64,000 nucleotides of DNA, from NCBI RefSeq assembly GCF_012641395.1, contig NZ_JABAIH010000005.1:425312-489311 (forward strand), read 5' to 3'. Positions 18,613-29,982 of the stretch are shown in pieces. Under the pieces are notes generated by a model, which was not told where the DNA came from, did no database searches, and saw nothing but the letters and a program-made list of their open reading frames with translations. This DNA comes from Rhizobium sp. P32RR-XVIII. Lineage in GTDB: Bacteria > Pseudomonadota > Alphaproteobacteria > Rhizobiales > Rhizobiaceae. Each line of letters starts with the position of its first letter. The first letter of the stretch is position 1. A program made the translations under genes and the position numbers.

Positions 18613-18704
18613 TAAACATGGTGAACCAATCTTAAACCATTTGCCGATAGTGTTACCCGAACGTTAGGGGCGCGAAGGAATCGCGCCGCAGGTTGGGGCG
18701 TAAA

Positions 18705-19844
18705 TTGATCGTAGAGGCTTTCCTTCGCTGGGTTGAAACTGCCAAGGCAGGGGATAGAGCTCGCGCCGCGAACGCATTGGGGCGTGCCTATCTGCAGTCC
18801 GAAATGCTTCCGGAGGAGCGCAAGGCCGCGGAAATGGCGATGACCTTCCTGCTTGACGATCCTTCGCCGCGCGTGCGCCTTGCGCTGGCCGAGGCGATCG
18901 CTTGGTCGCAGGAAGCGCCGCGCGCCATCATTCTGGCGCTTGCCGAAGACCAGCCGGAAATCGCCTGCCACGCCCTGACCTGCTCTCCAGTGCTCTCGGA
19001 CACGGACCTTGTCGATCTTGCCGCCCGCGGCAGCAGCGTTGTCCGCATCCTGATCGCGGCACGGCCGTCGATTTCCCGAGCTGTTTCAGCCGCTCTTGCG
19101 GAAGTCGGCGACGAAGAAGAGGTCCTGTGCCTTCTGGAGAACGAGGGCGCAGCGATCGCCCCGCAATCGCTGAAGCGCATAGCCGAGCGGCTCGGCGACT
19201 GCCGCGACACACGCAATCTGCTGCTCGATCGCACCGACCTTCCAGCTGATGCCCGCCAGCTGCTGACGCAGCATGTCAGCAACGCATTGGTGGCTTTTCC
19301 TCTGGCACAGGCCGCCGTCGGGATCGCTCGTCTGCAGCGCATCAGCCGCGAGGCGGCCCAGTCCGCTACGGTCTCCCTTGCAGGCGAGATCCAGGCGCAC
19401 GAAATTGCCGATCTCGTCGAGCATTTGCGCCTTGCCGGCAATCTAACGCCGTCCTTTCTCATGCATGCTCTTTGTTCCGGCAAGGTGGATTTCTTCGCGA
19501 GCGCCATCGTCAATTTGACCGGCTGCACCGAGAACCGCGTGCGCTCGATCCTCGCGACGGGACGCAGCCATGCGGTGCGTGCGCTGTACGAGAAGGCTGG
19601 CCTCAGCCGCGAAATCAGCAGCGTCTTTGTAGAAGCGACTCTCCACTGGCGCGAAGCCTCCAGAAAAACCTCTGGAAGCAGGCTCTTCAATGTCTGCGGC
19701 AGCCTGCTCGAACAATTCCGCCATATCGGGGGTGCCCATGGTGCGGTCGGCGAACTCCTTGATATGGTCGAGAGGCTTCATATTGCCGAGCAGCGTCAAT
19801 CGGCGCGAGACTACGCGTCTATGACTGCGCTCGAAGCTGCCTAG
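18705..19844 (+). CDS. DUF2336 family protein
   Basis: A 379-residue, largely helical cytoplasmic protein of the alphaproteobacterial DUF2336 family, with HEAT-like helix pairs rich in Ala, Leu and Arg (for example DDPSPRVRLALAEAIAW near residue 46). Its function is unknown. No ATG start is available near the N-terminus. TTG at 18705 (MIVEAFLRWVETAKAG) fits the family opening and has GGGGCG just upstream; TTG at 18693 is the alternative. It is followed 17 bases later by the acetyltransferase gene and may be cotranscribed. Confidence 0.88.
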   Translation: MIVEAFLRWVETAKAGDRARAANALGRAYLQSEMLPEERKAAEMAMTFLLDDPSPRVRLALAEAIAWSQEAPRAIILALAEDQPEIACHALTCSPVLSDTDLVDLAARGSSVVRILIAARPSISRAVSAALAEVGDEEEVLCLLENEGAAIAPQSLKRIAERLGDCRDTRNLLLDRTDLPADARQLLTQHVSNALVAFPLAQAAVGIARLQRISREAAQSATVSLAGEIQAHEIADLVEHLRLAGNLTPSFLMHALCSGKVDFFASAIVNLTGCTENRVRSILATGRSHAVRALYEKAGLSREISSVFVEATLHWREASRKTSGSRLFNVCGSLLEQFRHIGGAHGAVGELLDMVERLHIAEQRQSARDYASMTALEAA

Positions 19845-19861
19845 AGTGCCTGAGAAAAACC

Positions 19862-20320
19862 ATGTCCGTCACCATTGCTGTTGAATCGCCACGTCAGCCG
19901 GAAATCGTCCGCTTGCTGGAGCTTTCCGATACTTATGCGGCCTCCCTCTATCCGGCCGAGAGCAACCATCTCGTCGATCTCTCGACCTTGGAAAAGCCGT
20001 GCGTCAGCTTCTTCGTTGCGCGGAATGCCGGGGCGATCGTCGGCTGCGCGGCACTCGTGGAGACAGGCGACGGCACGGCGGAGATCAAGCGGATGTTCAT
20101 CGATCCAGCGGCGCGAGGGCTGAAAATCGCAACCCACCTGATGGATGCGCTTGAGAAACGCGCCAAGTCACGCGACCTTGAGGCGATCCGTCTGGAAACC
20201 GGCATCTACCAGCCGGAGGCGATCGGGCTTTACCGCAAGTACGGCTATATCGACATCGAGCCTTTCGCTTCGTACCTGCCGGATCCGCTGAGCCTGTTCA
20301 TGGAGAAGCGGTTGAAATGA
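19862..20320 (+). CDS. GNAT family N-acetyltransferase
   Basis: A 152-residue acetyl-CoA-dependent acetyltransferase. The acetyl-CoA-binding segment is MFIDPAARGLKIATHLMDAL near residues 78-97, followed by IRLETGIYQPEAIGLYRKYG near 117-136, a typical end of the fold. The acceptor is not predictable, although this subtype often acts on amino acids or amino-sugar compounds. Its stop codon abuts that of the convergent AI-2E transporter gene: the joint TGATCA serves both stops. Confidence 0.9.
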   Translation: MSVTIAVESPRQPEIVRLLELSDTYAASLYPAESNHLVDLSTLEKPCVSFFVARNAGAIVGCAALVETGDGTAEIKRMFIDPAARGLKIATHLMDALEKRAKSRDLEAIRLETGIYQPEAIGLYRKYGYIDIEPFASYLPDPLSLFMEKRLK

Positions 20321-21514
20321 TCAGCCCTCGGCAACGCGTTGCGCCGGCGGTGCCTGCTCATCGATCATGACTTCCGGGCCGAGTCCCGCCTGATCGCTCG
20401 CCGCCACTTCATGCATCCATTCGCGCCAGATCGCGACGAGCAGAGCCATCAGCACCGGCCCGATGAAGAGACCGAGAAAGCCCATGGTCTTCACGCCGCC
20501 GACGAGGCCGAAGAAGGTCGGCAGGAAGGGAAGCTTGATCGGGCCGCCGACAAGTTTCGGACGCAGCGTCTTGTCGACGATGAAGAGTTCGACCGTACCC
20601 CAGACGAAGAGCGCGATGCCGGCAAAATGCGATCCGCTGGCCAGGAGGTACACCGAAACCAAAGTGAACGAGAGCGGCGCGCCGCCGGGTATCAGCGCCA
20701 TAAGGCCCGTTATAACGCCAAGTGTGACCGGCGAGGGGACGCCTGCGATCCAGTAGGCGACGCCGAGCACGATGCCTTCCCCGATTGCAATCACCGTCAT
20801 GCCCATGACGGTCGAGCTGATTGTTGCCGGAACGACCCGCGAAAAGCGCTCCCAGCGATTGGGCAGGATGCGCTCGCCGAGCATGTCGATCTGCCGCGAG
20901 AAGGACGATCCGTCGCGATAGACGAAGAAGAGCGCGATCAGCATGAAAAGCAGCGTCAGGAGGAGATGGAACGACGCACCGCCGGCGGCGAGAACCGCAC
21001 GATAGATATTGCCAAGATGGGCACCGCTGATGACCTGAACGAGTTCACCTAGGGACCCCGGGCTACCGACGTATTTCGTCCAGAGTTCATCGAGGTAAGG
21101 CCCTGCAAACGGCAGCGCAAGGATCCACTGCGGCGTAGACGCGCCCTGCCGGTTGGTCTGAACGACCCAGGCAAACCATTCACGCACTTCGCCTGTCGTG
21201 TAGGTAATCGCAAGCCCAATAGGAATGACCAGAAAGGTGATGATCAGAAGGATCGCAATCGTGGCGGCGATCGTTGTGTTGCCGCCGACGCGGGCGAGAA
21301 GCTTGCGATAAAGCGGCCAACTCGCAAAGCCGATGACGAGCGCTGCCAGAACTGGAATAACAAAGCCATGGAAGAAATAGACGCCCGCAGCAACGATGAG
21401 AATCAAAAGCCAGCGAGCGGCCGAAATTGACGGGATCAGCGGCGTGCGCGTGGGCGCAGACGGGCCAAGCCACCGCGTTTCGCCTGGCAGTCTCTTGTTG
21501 TTCGAAAGGCTCAC
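20321..21514 (-). CDS. AI-2E family transporter (PerM/TqsA type)
   Basis: A 397-residue inner-membrane protein with seven or eight membrane helices, the first pair at about residues 33-72. Family marks include the long central loop and the helix pair GLMALIPGGAPLSFTLVSVY near 285 and GFLGLFIGPVLMALLVAIWR near 345. Members export AI-2, sodium or other small molecules, and the substrate here is unknown. The start is GTG, giving MSLSNNKRLPGE. It is divergent from the OsmC gene with a 234-base gap that I read as promoter DNA. Confidence 0.92.
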   Translation of the reverse strand: MSLSNNKRLPGETRWLGPSAPTRTPLIPSISAARWLLILIVAAGVYFFHGFVIPVLAALVIGFASWPLYRKLLARVGGNTTIAATIAILLIITFLVIPIGLAITYTTGEVREWFAWVVQTNRQGASTPQWILALPFAGPYLDELWTKYVGSPGSLGELVQVISGAHLGNIYRAVLAAGGASFHLLLTLLFMLIALFFVYRDGSSFSRQIDMLGERILPNRWERFSRVVPATISSTVMGMTVIAIGEGIVLGVAYWIAGVPSPVTLGVITGLMALIPGGAPLSFTLVSVYLLASGSHFAGIALFVWGTVELFIVDKTLRPKLVGGPIKLPFLPTFFGLVGGVKTMGFLGLFIGPVLMALLVAIWREWMHEVAASDQAGLGPEVMIDEQAPPAQRVAEG

Positions 21515-21748
21515 GTCGTTTTTATTTCCTTCTTGTTCTCATGGATATGCGCTCTACGGCGCCCGGACGCAAGCATATCGATCATTTAAGTCGGAGCTTT
21601 TGCGATCACTGACGCAGCCCGCAGCTTCAGGGTGCCGCATATCTCAATCCTCTGTACGAAATGTGACGAAGTTTTCTTTCAGAGTGTTGATGACCGGCGA
21701 AAATAGTACAGGTTGGAGCAACGGAATCGAAAGCTATGGTTGGGGACC

Positions 21749-22204
21749 ATGACGTTATTTTCAGCGGAAGTTTCATGGCAGCGCGGTGAGGGCAGCTTTA
21801 CGGACGGCAAATACAGCCGCGGCCATACATGGAATTTCGACGGAGGCCTTTCGGTACCTGCCTCGGCATCTCCGCACAACGTACCGCTTCCGTACTCGGT
21901 CGCCGAGAACGTCGATCCCGAAGAGGCCTATGTGGCGGCGCTCTCCAGCTGCCACATGCTCTTCTACCTATGGCTTGCATCGAAGAAGGGCATCGTTATC
22001 GACAGCTATGTCGATAACGCGACGGGCATAATGGAGAAGGTCGACGGAAAAATGCTTGTCAGCCACGTCGAGCTGAAGCCGAGCGTCGTCTATTCAGGCG
22101 AGGCGCCGAGCCGTGAAACCGAGGAGAAGCTCCATCACGAAGCCCACGAGCTCTGCTTCCTCGCCAATTCCGTCAAGACGAAGATAGACGTTCGCCTCGC
22201 CTAG
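21749..22204 (+). CDS. OsmC family protein (peroxiredoxin-like)
   Basis: A 151-residue OsmC/Ohr-fold protein. The first redox cysteine is in ALSSCHMLFYLWLAS near residue 67 and the second in HELCFLANSV near 138, the normal spacing for organic hydroperoxide reduction by thiol chemistry. The frame extends 36 bases upstream, but MTLFSAEVSWQRGEG at 21749 after GGTTGGGGA is the likely start. Its C-terminus is convergent with the phytase-like gene, 16 bases away. Confidence 0.9.
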   Translation: MTLFSAEVSWQRGEGSFTDGKYSRGHTWNFDGGLSVPASASPHNVPLPYSVAENVDPEEAYVAALSSCHMLFYLWLASKKGIVIDSYVDNATGIMEKVDGKMLVSHVELKPSVVYSGEAPSRETEEKLHHEAHELCFLANSVKTKIDVRLA

Positions 22205-22220
22205 CGGCCCCATCTCTCCG

Positions 22221-23360
22221 TTACGATTGCGGACGGTGCAATAGTTTGAACGCGTAGAACTGCGTCTTTTGCCCGGTCGAGAAGTTGTTGTCGGAACCGA
22301 GAATCAGGACGTCGCTGCCGTCCTTCGCCCTGCCTATCGCCATCGACTCGATGTTATCAGGCACCAGACCGGCGGCGCGCAGGTCGAGCACCTGGTTCTT
22401 GCGGACGGGAACGATGCGCTGATCGGTCCTGGCGAGCGAAGCGATGGCCGAGACGTCGGTGGCGCCGTCGAGGTCCAGCATGAAGATCTTAATGTTGTTG
22501 CCGAAGCCTTGGGCGTAGCTGCGCTCGACGGCGAGCAGGCGGTGGTCGTCGAGTGCGACGATCTCCGACATGCCGTTGTCGTTGCCGCCAATGGGCTTTG
22601 TGGCAGCCTGCGGGATCGGCGAGATTGGATAGACATACTGCGCCTTCGGTTCGCCAGTCGCCCCGTCATAGCGGATAATGCGCGACAGGCTGCCGTTGAC
22701 GAGCGAGGCCGCCGGACCGTCCTGGTAGAGCGCAGCTTCGACGCCGACGAACACATCACCGTCGGGTGCGACCGCAAGATCCTCGAAGGCGAGATTGTCG
22801 CGGATGCCGGTCGATTTGTCGGCCGTCGGCGCGAAGCCGTCCGGTAGCTTGAATTCGCGCACAAAGGCACCGTCCGGCGAGGCGACGCGGACGAAGGGGG
22901 CGATCAGCGCCTTGCCGTCGCCTTCGCTACCCCAATAGACGCCGTCCCGGCCGAGGCGGATCGATTCGGGGTCAACGGTGCGGGCGGCGAAGGGTTCACC
23001 GTTCTTGTCCTGCAGCTTCACCTGCTTGACGACGGAAACGCCCTTGAGGCCGGAGCCGTCAAGATCAACGTCGAGTTCGTAGAAGCGGGCCGGACCTTTT
23101 TCGGAGCGGTCGTCGCTGATGGCGATGTAATGGCCGGTCGCCGGGTCGAAGTCGAGACCGGAAATGCCGCCGAATTCGACGCCGTTTTCCATGTGACCGG
23201 TCGGGATGACGAATTCACCGAGATAGGAAAAGGAGATCCGAGCTGCGCAATCGCCGAACGGGCAAGGTGTCTCGACGGTTGCGCCGATCGTGGTGGCGTG
23301 GAGGTTGGCGGCGCTGGACAGGAGAGCAACAGCGATAGTCGCAAGAAAACGCTTGGTCAT
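22221..23360 (-). CDS. exported esterase-like activity of phytase family protein
   Basis: A 379-residue protein with a signal peptide (RFLATIAVALLSSAANLHA). The mature part is a beta-propeller-type domain of the phytase-like esterase family (PF13449): GGISGLDFDPATGHYIAISD near residue 57, VDPESIRLGRDGVYWGSEG near 120, and NDNGMSEIVALDDHRLLAVE near 265. It is likely a periplasmic hydrolase of a phosphate or other ester; the substrate is unknown. The ATG at 23360 directly precedes the signal peptide, and 23369 is an alternative. Confidence 0.88.
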   Translation of the reverse strand: MTKRFLATIAVALLSSAANLHATTIGATVETPCPFGDCAARISFSYLGEFVIPTGHMENGVEFGGISGLDFDPATGHYIAISDDRSEKGPARFYELDVDLDGSGLKGVSVVKQVKLQDKNGEPFAARTVDPESIRLGRDGVYWGSEGDGKALIAPFVRVASPDGAFVREFKLPDGFAPTADKSTGIRDNLAFEDLAVAPDGDVFVGVEAALYQDGPAASLVNGSLSRIIRYDGATGEPKAQYVYPISPIPQAATKPIGGNDNGMSEIVALDDHRLLAVERSYAQGFGNNIKIFMLDLDGATDVSAIASLARTDQRIVPVRKNQVLDLRAAGLVPDNIESMAIGRAKDGSDVLILGSDNNFSTGQKTQFYAFKLLHRPQS

Positions 23361-23509
23361 GGCGAACATCCGGCTGGTGAGGAGGTTGACGAGCGGAACA
23401 GGCCGGACCTCCCTTTGAAGGATCGGCCCGCCAGTCGCGTCGCTTGTCATGCACCGGTTGTTTGACGGAGTTGTTACGATTCTTCGTCAATTTCGTGAAA
23501 TAGCGAAGC

Positions 23510-25558
23510 TCAGATATCGAGGTTTTCGGCAAAGGCGGCACGGTCCTGAATGAAGCGGAAGCGCGCATCAGGCTTCGTGCCCATAAGGTCGTCCACCGCA
23601 GCACGGGTTCCCTCGAAATCGACCTCGTCGATCAGCACCCGCAGCAGCGTACGCTTGCTCGGGTCCATAGTCGTTTCCTTGAGCTGCGCGGGCAGCATTT
23701 CACCAAGGCCCTTGAACCGGCTGATCTCGATCTTTCCCTTGCCCTTGAATTGCGTTTCCATCAGTTCCTGCCGATGGGCGTCGTCGCGTGCATAAGCGGA
23801 TTTGGCGCCCTGGGTGATCTTGTAGAGCGGCGGCACGGCAAGGAAGAGATGGCCGCCGCGGATGAGCTCCGGCATCTCCTGATAGAAGAAAGTGATTAGC
23901 AATGACGCGATGTGGGCGCCATCAACGTCGGCATCGGTCATCACGATGATGCGCTCGTAGCGCAGGTCCTCGTCGCGATACTTGGAACGCGTGCCGCAGC
24001 CGAGCGCCTGAACGAGATCCGCAAGCTGCTGGTTGGCGCCGAGCTTTTCACGGCCGGCGCTCGCAACGTTCAGGATCTTGCCGCGCAACGGCAGGATTGC
24101 CTGATTGGCACGGTTGCGTGCCTGCTTGGCGGAACCGCCTGCCGAATCACCTTCGACGATGAAGAGTTCGGCGCCCTGGGCCGTGTTCTGAGCGCAATCG
24201 GCCAGTTTGCCCGGAAGGCGCAGTTTGCGCACGGCGGTCTTGCGGGTGACTTCCTTTTCCTTGCGGCGGCGGAGACGCTCCTCGGCGCGCTCGATCACCC
24301 AGTCGAGCAGCTTTGCAGCCTCGTTGGGATTGTCCGCCAGATAATGGTCGAAGGGATCGCGAAGCGCGTTTTCGACGATCCGCTGTGCCTCGACGGTCGC
24401 CAGCCTGTCCTTGGTCTGGCCGACGAATTCCGGTTCGCGGATGAACACCGACAACATGCCGACCGCCGAAATCATCACGTCGTCGGTGGTGATCTGCGCT
24501 GCGCGTTTGTTCTGCGTCAGATCGGCGTATGCTTTCAGCCCCTTCGTCAGCGCTATGCGCAGACCTGCCTCATGCGTGCCGCCCTCGGGCGTCGGAATGG
24601 TGTTGCAATAGGAGTGGATCTGCTGGTCGCCACCATACCAGGTGATCGCCCATTCGAGCGAACCGTGGCCGCTGGCCTTTTCGCTCTTGCCGGCGAAGAT
24701 TTCGCGCGTGACGGTGAATTCCTTCCCCATCGTCGCCTGCAGGTAGTCCTTCAGCCCGCCGGGGAAGTGGAAGACGGCCTTGTCCGGAATTTCGGAACCC
24801 TGCGGAAGCACGCCTTCATCGCAGCTCCAGCGGATCTCCACGCCTCCGAAGAGATAGGCCTTGGAGCGCGCCATGCGGAAGACACGCGCTGCCTCGAACT
24901 TTGCGTGCTCGCCGAATATCTGCGGATCGGGGTGGAACCGCACGCGCGTGCCACGGCGGTTGTGCACGTCGCCAAGCTCTTCGAGACCACCCTGCGGCAA
25001 GCCGCGGGAGAAGCGCTGACGGTAGAGCTTGCGGTTACGCGCGACTTCGACTTCGAGATAGTCGGAGAGCGCGTTGACCACTGAAACGCCGACGCCGTGC
25101 AGACCGCCGGAGGTCTCATAGGCCTTTCCGTCGAACTTTCCGCCCGCATGCAGCTTCGTCATGATGACTTCGAGCGTCGACTTGCCTGGGACCTGCGGGT
25201 GGTTTTCCACCGGAATGCCACGGCCATTGTCCGAGACCGTGAGATAGCCGTGGATGTCGAGATGCACTTCGATGAAGTTCGCGTGGCCGGCGACCGCTTC
25301 GTCCATCGAGTTATCGATGACTTCGGCAAAGAGGTGGTGCAGCGCCTTTTCGTCGGTGCCGCCGATATACATGCCGGGGCGCATGCGCACCGGTTCCAGA
25401 CCTTCGAGAACGCGGATCGACGAGGCACCGTAGTCGTCACCATTCGAGGCTGCCGGGGCCGGACGCGCTGGCGCAGCCGGGGGCGCGGCGGGCTTTGGTG
25501 CCTCCTCCTGCTTGGGTGCGAGAGGCATTTCGGAAAATAGGTCGTTGCTGTCGTCCAT
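23510..25558 (-). CDS. parE: DNA topoisomerase IV subunit B
   Basis: The 682-residue ATPase subunit of topoisomerase IV, which decatenates daughter chromosomes with ParC. Visible parts are a Pro/Ala-rich N-terminal extension (to residue ~45), the GHKL ATPase with EVIDNSMDEAVAGHA and DNGRGIPVENHP, the transducer, and the Toprim domain with FIVEGDSAGGSAKQARNR and MTDADVDGAHI. The C-terminal stretch RFKGLGEMLPAQLKETTMDP is diagnostic, and the absence of a GyrB insert supports ParE. A longer frame to 25636 lacks conservation. The gene is divergent from the hydrolase gene at 25773. Confidence 0.96.
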   Translation of the reverse strand: MDDSNDLFSEMPLAPKQEEAPKPAAPPAAPARPAPAASNGDDYGASSIRVLEGLEPVRMRPGMYIGGTDEKALHHLFAEVIDNSMDEAVAGHANFIEVHLDIHGYLTVSDNGRGIPVENHPQVPGKSTLEVIMTKLHAGGKFDGKAYETSGGLHGVGVSVVNALSDYLEVEVARNRKLYRQRFSRGLPQGGLEELGDVHNRRGTRVRFHPDPQIFGEHAKFEAARVFRMARSKAYLFGGVEIRWSCDEGVLPQGSEIPDKAVFHFPGGLKDYLQATMGKEFTVTREIFAGKSEKASGHGSLEWAITWYGGDQQIHSYCNTIPTPEGGTHEAGLRIALTKGLKAYADLTQNKRAAQITTDDVMISAVGMLSVFIREPEFVGQTKDRLATVEAQRIVENALRDPFDHYLADNPNEAAKLLDWVIERAEERLRRRKEKEVTRKTAVRKLRLPGKLADCAQNTAQGAELFIVEGDSAGGSAKQARNRANQAILPLRGKILNVASAGREKLGANQQLADLVQALGCGTRSKYRDEDLRYERIIVMTDADVDGAHIASLLITFFYQEMPELIRGGHLFLAVPPLYKITQGAKSAYARDDAHRQELMETQFKGKGKIEISRFKGLGEMLPAQLKETTMDPSKRTLLRVLIDEVDFEGTRAAVDDLMGTKPDARFRFIQDRAAFAENLDI

Positions 25559-25772
25559 GGAATTGTTCAGATCTTTATCCTGCCGGCCGGCGTGTCCGCT
25601 TGAGGCCAGACTCAAAATCACCGCATTTGATGTCACGTTTGCGAATCATGCAGATTCTGCCAGAAACCGCCTCGCTAAGCGATGCCGCTCGATCTGGCGG
25701 AATTCTTTGGAATTGGTTTGCGTTGCCAGACGCGGATTGGCAAGCGGCCCGAGGTGCAAGGAAACCGCCCGC

Positions 25773-26657
25773 ATGAGAATGTCCACAAGTCATTGCATGA
25801 TTATTGCTGTAATTGCGGCCTTTTTCCTGTCCTGTGACATTCTGAGCGCGGCAGCGGATGGCTTGCCGCCCTATAAGGACGAACTTTTCTCCAAACAAAA
25901 CGTGTTGCAGAGCGCCGACGACGGCGCCTTCGAAGTGATCGACTATGATGAGATGCGCGACATCAATGGTCGCGACCAGATCCCGCAAGGGCGCGTGCAG
26001 CGGAAGTATGTGTCGCTCGGCGTACGCAAGGTACAGCAAGACGAAACCCTGTCTCTGGATGGCCTCCGGCTGGATGTCACCAGAGTGGGACCGGCAGACG
26101 GAGCGGCCTTCACGGTGATCTTCATCCACGGCCGCGATGGCGATCGCCGCCTCGGGGCCAACGACTACTCCTTCGGCGGCAACTTCAACCGGCTGAAGAA
26201 CCTCGCGGCCGGCAATGGCGGTGTCTATTATTCGCCGACTGTACGGACCTTCGACAGCGACGGCGTCGCCAAGATCGCCGAACTCATCCGCTATGCCAGC
26301 GAGAAATCAGGTGGAAAGCCCGTGGTCCTCGCCTGTGCCTCCATGGGCAGCCAAATCTGCTGGGGGATCGGCCGTGATCCTGCGAGCGTCAAGCGGCTGA
26401 GGGGAATGGTGATCATGAGCGGCGTCACCGATCCCGCTTTCACGAAAAGCGCCTTCTACAAAGCCAAGCTGCCGCTTTGGTTCGCGCACGGGAGCCGCGA
26501 TCCGGTCTATGCGGCTGCCGACCAGCAGGCCCTGTTCGAAAAACTCTACAAGTCGAAATACCCGGCCCGTTTCACGCTTTTCCAGAATGGGAACCACGGT
26601 ACCCCCATCCGGATGATTGATTGGCGGCAGGTCTTGAACTGGATTCTCGCTTCCTAG
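25773..26657 (+). CDS. exported alpha/beta hydrolase
   Basis: A 294-residue protein with a signal peptide (MIIAVIAAFFLSCDILSAAA). The mature enzyme shows the alpha/beta hydrolase layout: oxyanion-region FIHGRDGDRR near residue 116, nucleophile elbow CASMGSQICW near 190 (A-x-S-x-G variant), Asp candidate in HGSRDPVYAA near 237, and His in NGNHGTPIR near 273. The substrate is unknown. A longer frame runs antisense over the parE start and is not coding. A GAGG site lies about 20 bases upstream and AAGG about 11, so initiation signals are modest. Confidence 0.85.
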   Translation: MRMSTSHCMIIAVIAAFFLSCDILSAAADGLPPYKDELFSKQNVLQSADDGAFEVIDYDEMRDINGRDQIPQGRVQRKYVSLGVRKVQQDETLSLDGLRLDVTRVGPADGAAFTVIFIHGRDGDRRLGANDYSFGGNFNRLKNLAAGNGGVYYSPTVRTFDSDGVAKIAELIRYASEKSGGKPVVLACASMGSQICWGIGRDPASVKRLRGMVIMSGVTDPAFTKSAFYKAKLPLWFAHGSRDPVYAAADQQALFEKLYKSKYPARFTLFQNGNHGTPIRMIDWRQVLNWILAS

Positions 26658-26789
26658 GTTTTTAAGCGCCGAATTTAATCATTTTCCGCGGCAACTCGGC
26701 CGATTTACCTAGCGTGAACTTGAGATCGCTTTCCTTTCGGCTGCAGTTTTGCTAAGGCGCACCCATGAGGAAAAGCTTGGAAGGCCGGT

Positions 26790-27560
26790 ATGACACCTGA
26801 TGTGCGCCCGCTTGTGGCGGGAAACTGGAAAATGAACGGCACACGCGCCTCTCTCGATCAGATAAAGGCTATTGCGGAAGGCGTTAATAGGCCGCTTGCC
26901 AAGCGGGTGGAGGCGCTGATTTGCCCGCCCGCGACGCTGCTCTATGTCGCGACCGCGCTCTGCACTGACAGTCCGCTTGCGATCGGGGCGCAGGATTGCC
27001 ACCAGAACGCGGCGGGCGCTCATACCGGTGATATATCGGCCGAAATGATTGCCGATTGCTTTGGAACCTATGTGATCGTCGGCCATTCCGAGCGCCGGAC
27101 CGACCATGCAGAAACCGACCATCTCGTCCGCGCCAAGGCGGAAGCCGCCTTTGCCGCCGATCTGACCGCCATTGTCTGCATCGGCGAGACCGCAGACGAG
27201 CGCAAGGCGGGGCAGACGCTCGACATCCTCAAGCGCCAGCTCTCTGCCTCCGTTCCGGACAGCGCCACAGCCGAAAACACGGTCATTGCCTACGAGCCGG
27301 TCTGGGCGATCGGCACCGGTGTCACGCCGACGGTAGATGACGTCGAAAAGGCGCATGCCTTCATGCGGTCGGAGCTCACAGGCCGCTTCGGCGCCGAGGG
27401 CCGGAAGATCCGCATTCTCTATGGCGGCTCGGTGAAGCCCCGCAATGCCAGGGAACTGATGGGCATCGCCAATGTCGACGGCGCGTTGATTGGCGGAGCG
27501 AGCTTGAAAGCGTCCGATTTCCTCGCCATCTACGGCGCATATGAAACGCTCCTCGCATAA
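26790..27560 (+). CDS. tpiA: triosephosphate isomerase
   Basis: The 256-residue glycolytic TIM-barrel enzyme. Active-site segments are all present: GNWKMNG near residues 10-16, the electrophilic His in IVGHSERR near 94-101, and the catalytic Glu in [11 protein letters not shown] near 168-178, followed by the phosphate loop [11 protein letters not shown] and [13 protein letters not shown]. It is the first of three plus-strand genes (tpiA, secG, pyrG), but the 107-base gap to secG leaves room for a separate promoter. GGAAGG precedes the ATG. Confidence 0.97.
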   Translation: MTPDVRPLVAGNWKMNGTRASLDQIKAIAEGVNRPLAKRVEALICPPATLLYVATALCTDSPLAIGAQDCHQNAAGAHTGDISAEMIADCFGTYVIVGHSERRTDHAETDHLVRAKAEAAFAADLTAIVCIGETADERKAGQTLDILKRQLSASVPDSATAENTVIAYEPVWAIGTGVTPTVDDVEKAHAFMRSELTGRFGAEGRKIRILYGGSVKPRNARELMGIANVDGALIGGASLKASDFLAIYGAYETLLA

Positions 27561-27667
27561 ATAAGCTTAGCATATTCCTGGCCGAAGGGCTTGGAATAGC
27601 CGATCAGCTCATGTAAAGAGCGCCAGATTTTTATTCGATGCTCGCCGAAGCGGGCAGGACTGGACCC

Positions 27668-28162
27668 ATGCAGACAGTATTGATTGTCATCCACCTCATG
27701 ATCGTGCTGGCGCTCGTCGGCGTCGTGCTCATCCAGCGCTCGGAAGGCGGCGGTCTCGGTATCGGCGGCGGTTCGGGATTCATGTCGGCGCGCGGCACGG
27801 CCAATGCGCTGACCCGCACGACCGCAATTCTGGCGGCGCTGTTCTTCCTGACGTCGCTCGGCCTTGGCATCCTGACGCGCTACCAGGGCAACCCGACCGA
27901 CATCCTGAACCGCATTCCGGCAACGAGCGGGCAGGGCAACGGCATTCTCGATTCTCTCGGCGGCGGCACGCAGCAGCCGGCAAATCAGCCCGCCAGCAAC
28001 GGGATTCCGAACGGCGGCGCGGCTACTCCGGCACCGGCGACCCCGGCGGCGCCAGCAGCAACGGCTCCTGCGGCCAACGCTCCGGCGACGCAGACGGCCC
28101 CCGCTGCGCCTGCAACACCCGCTGCTCCGGCTCAGCCGAGCGGCGTTCCGACCGGGCAGTAA
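27668..28162 (+). CDS. secG: preprotein translocase subunit SecG
   Basis: A 164-residue subunit of the SecYEG channel. Two membrane helices are seen (residues 3-22 and about 52-72) with the conserved loop VVLIQRSEGGGLGIGGGSGF between them. The C-terminal half is an Ala/Pro-rich low-complexity tail longer than in enterobacterial SecG, as is common in rhizobia. The ATG at 27668 (MQTVLIVIHL) is preferred over one 30 bases earlier. An intrinsic terminator follows. Confidence 0.95.
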   Translation: MQTVLIVIHLMIVLALVGVVLIQRSEGGGLGIGGGSGFMSARGTANALTRTTAILAALFFLTSLGLGILTRYQGNPTDILNRIPATSGQGNGILDSLGGGTQQPANQPASNGIPNGGAATPAPATPAAPAATAPAANAPATQTAPAAPATPAAPAQPSGVPTGQ

Positions 28163-29932
<1,770 letters not shown>

Positions 29933-29940
29933 GGCTTTCG

Positions 29941-29975
29941 ATCCCCTCACCAGCAAGAATTGCGGGTGAGGGGAT
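29941..29975. terminator. shared hairpin between pyrG and the citrate-synthase pseudogene
   Basis: ATCCCCTCACC pairs with GGGTGAGGGGAT in a perfect 11-bp stem in the 50-base gap between the two convergent stops. T-tracts are poor on both sides, but the position suits a bidirectional terminator. Confidence 0.6.
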
Positions 29976-29982
29976 TGCTTCG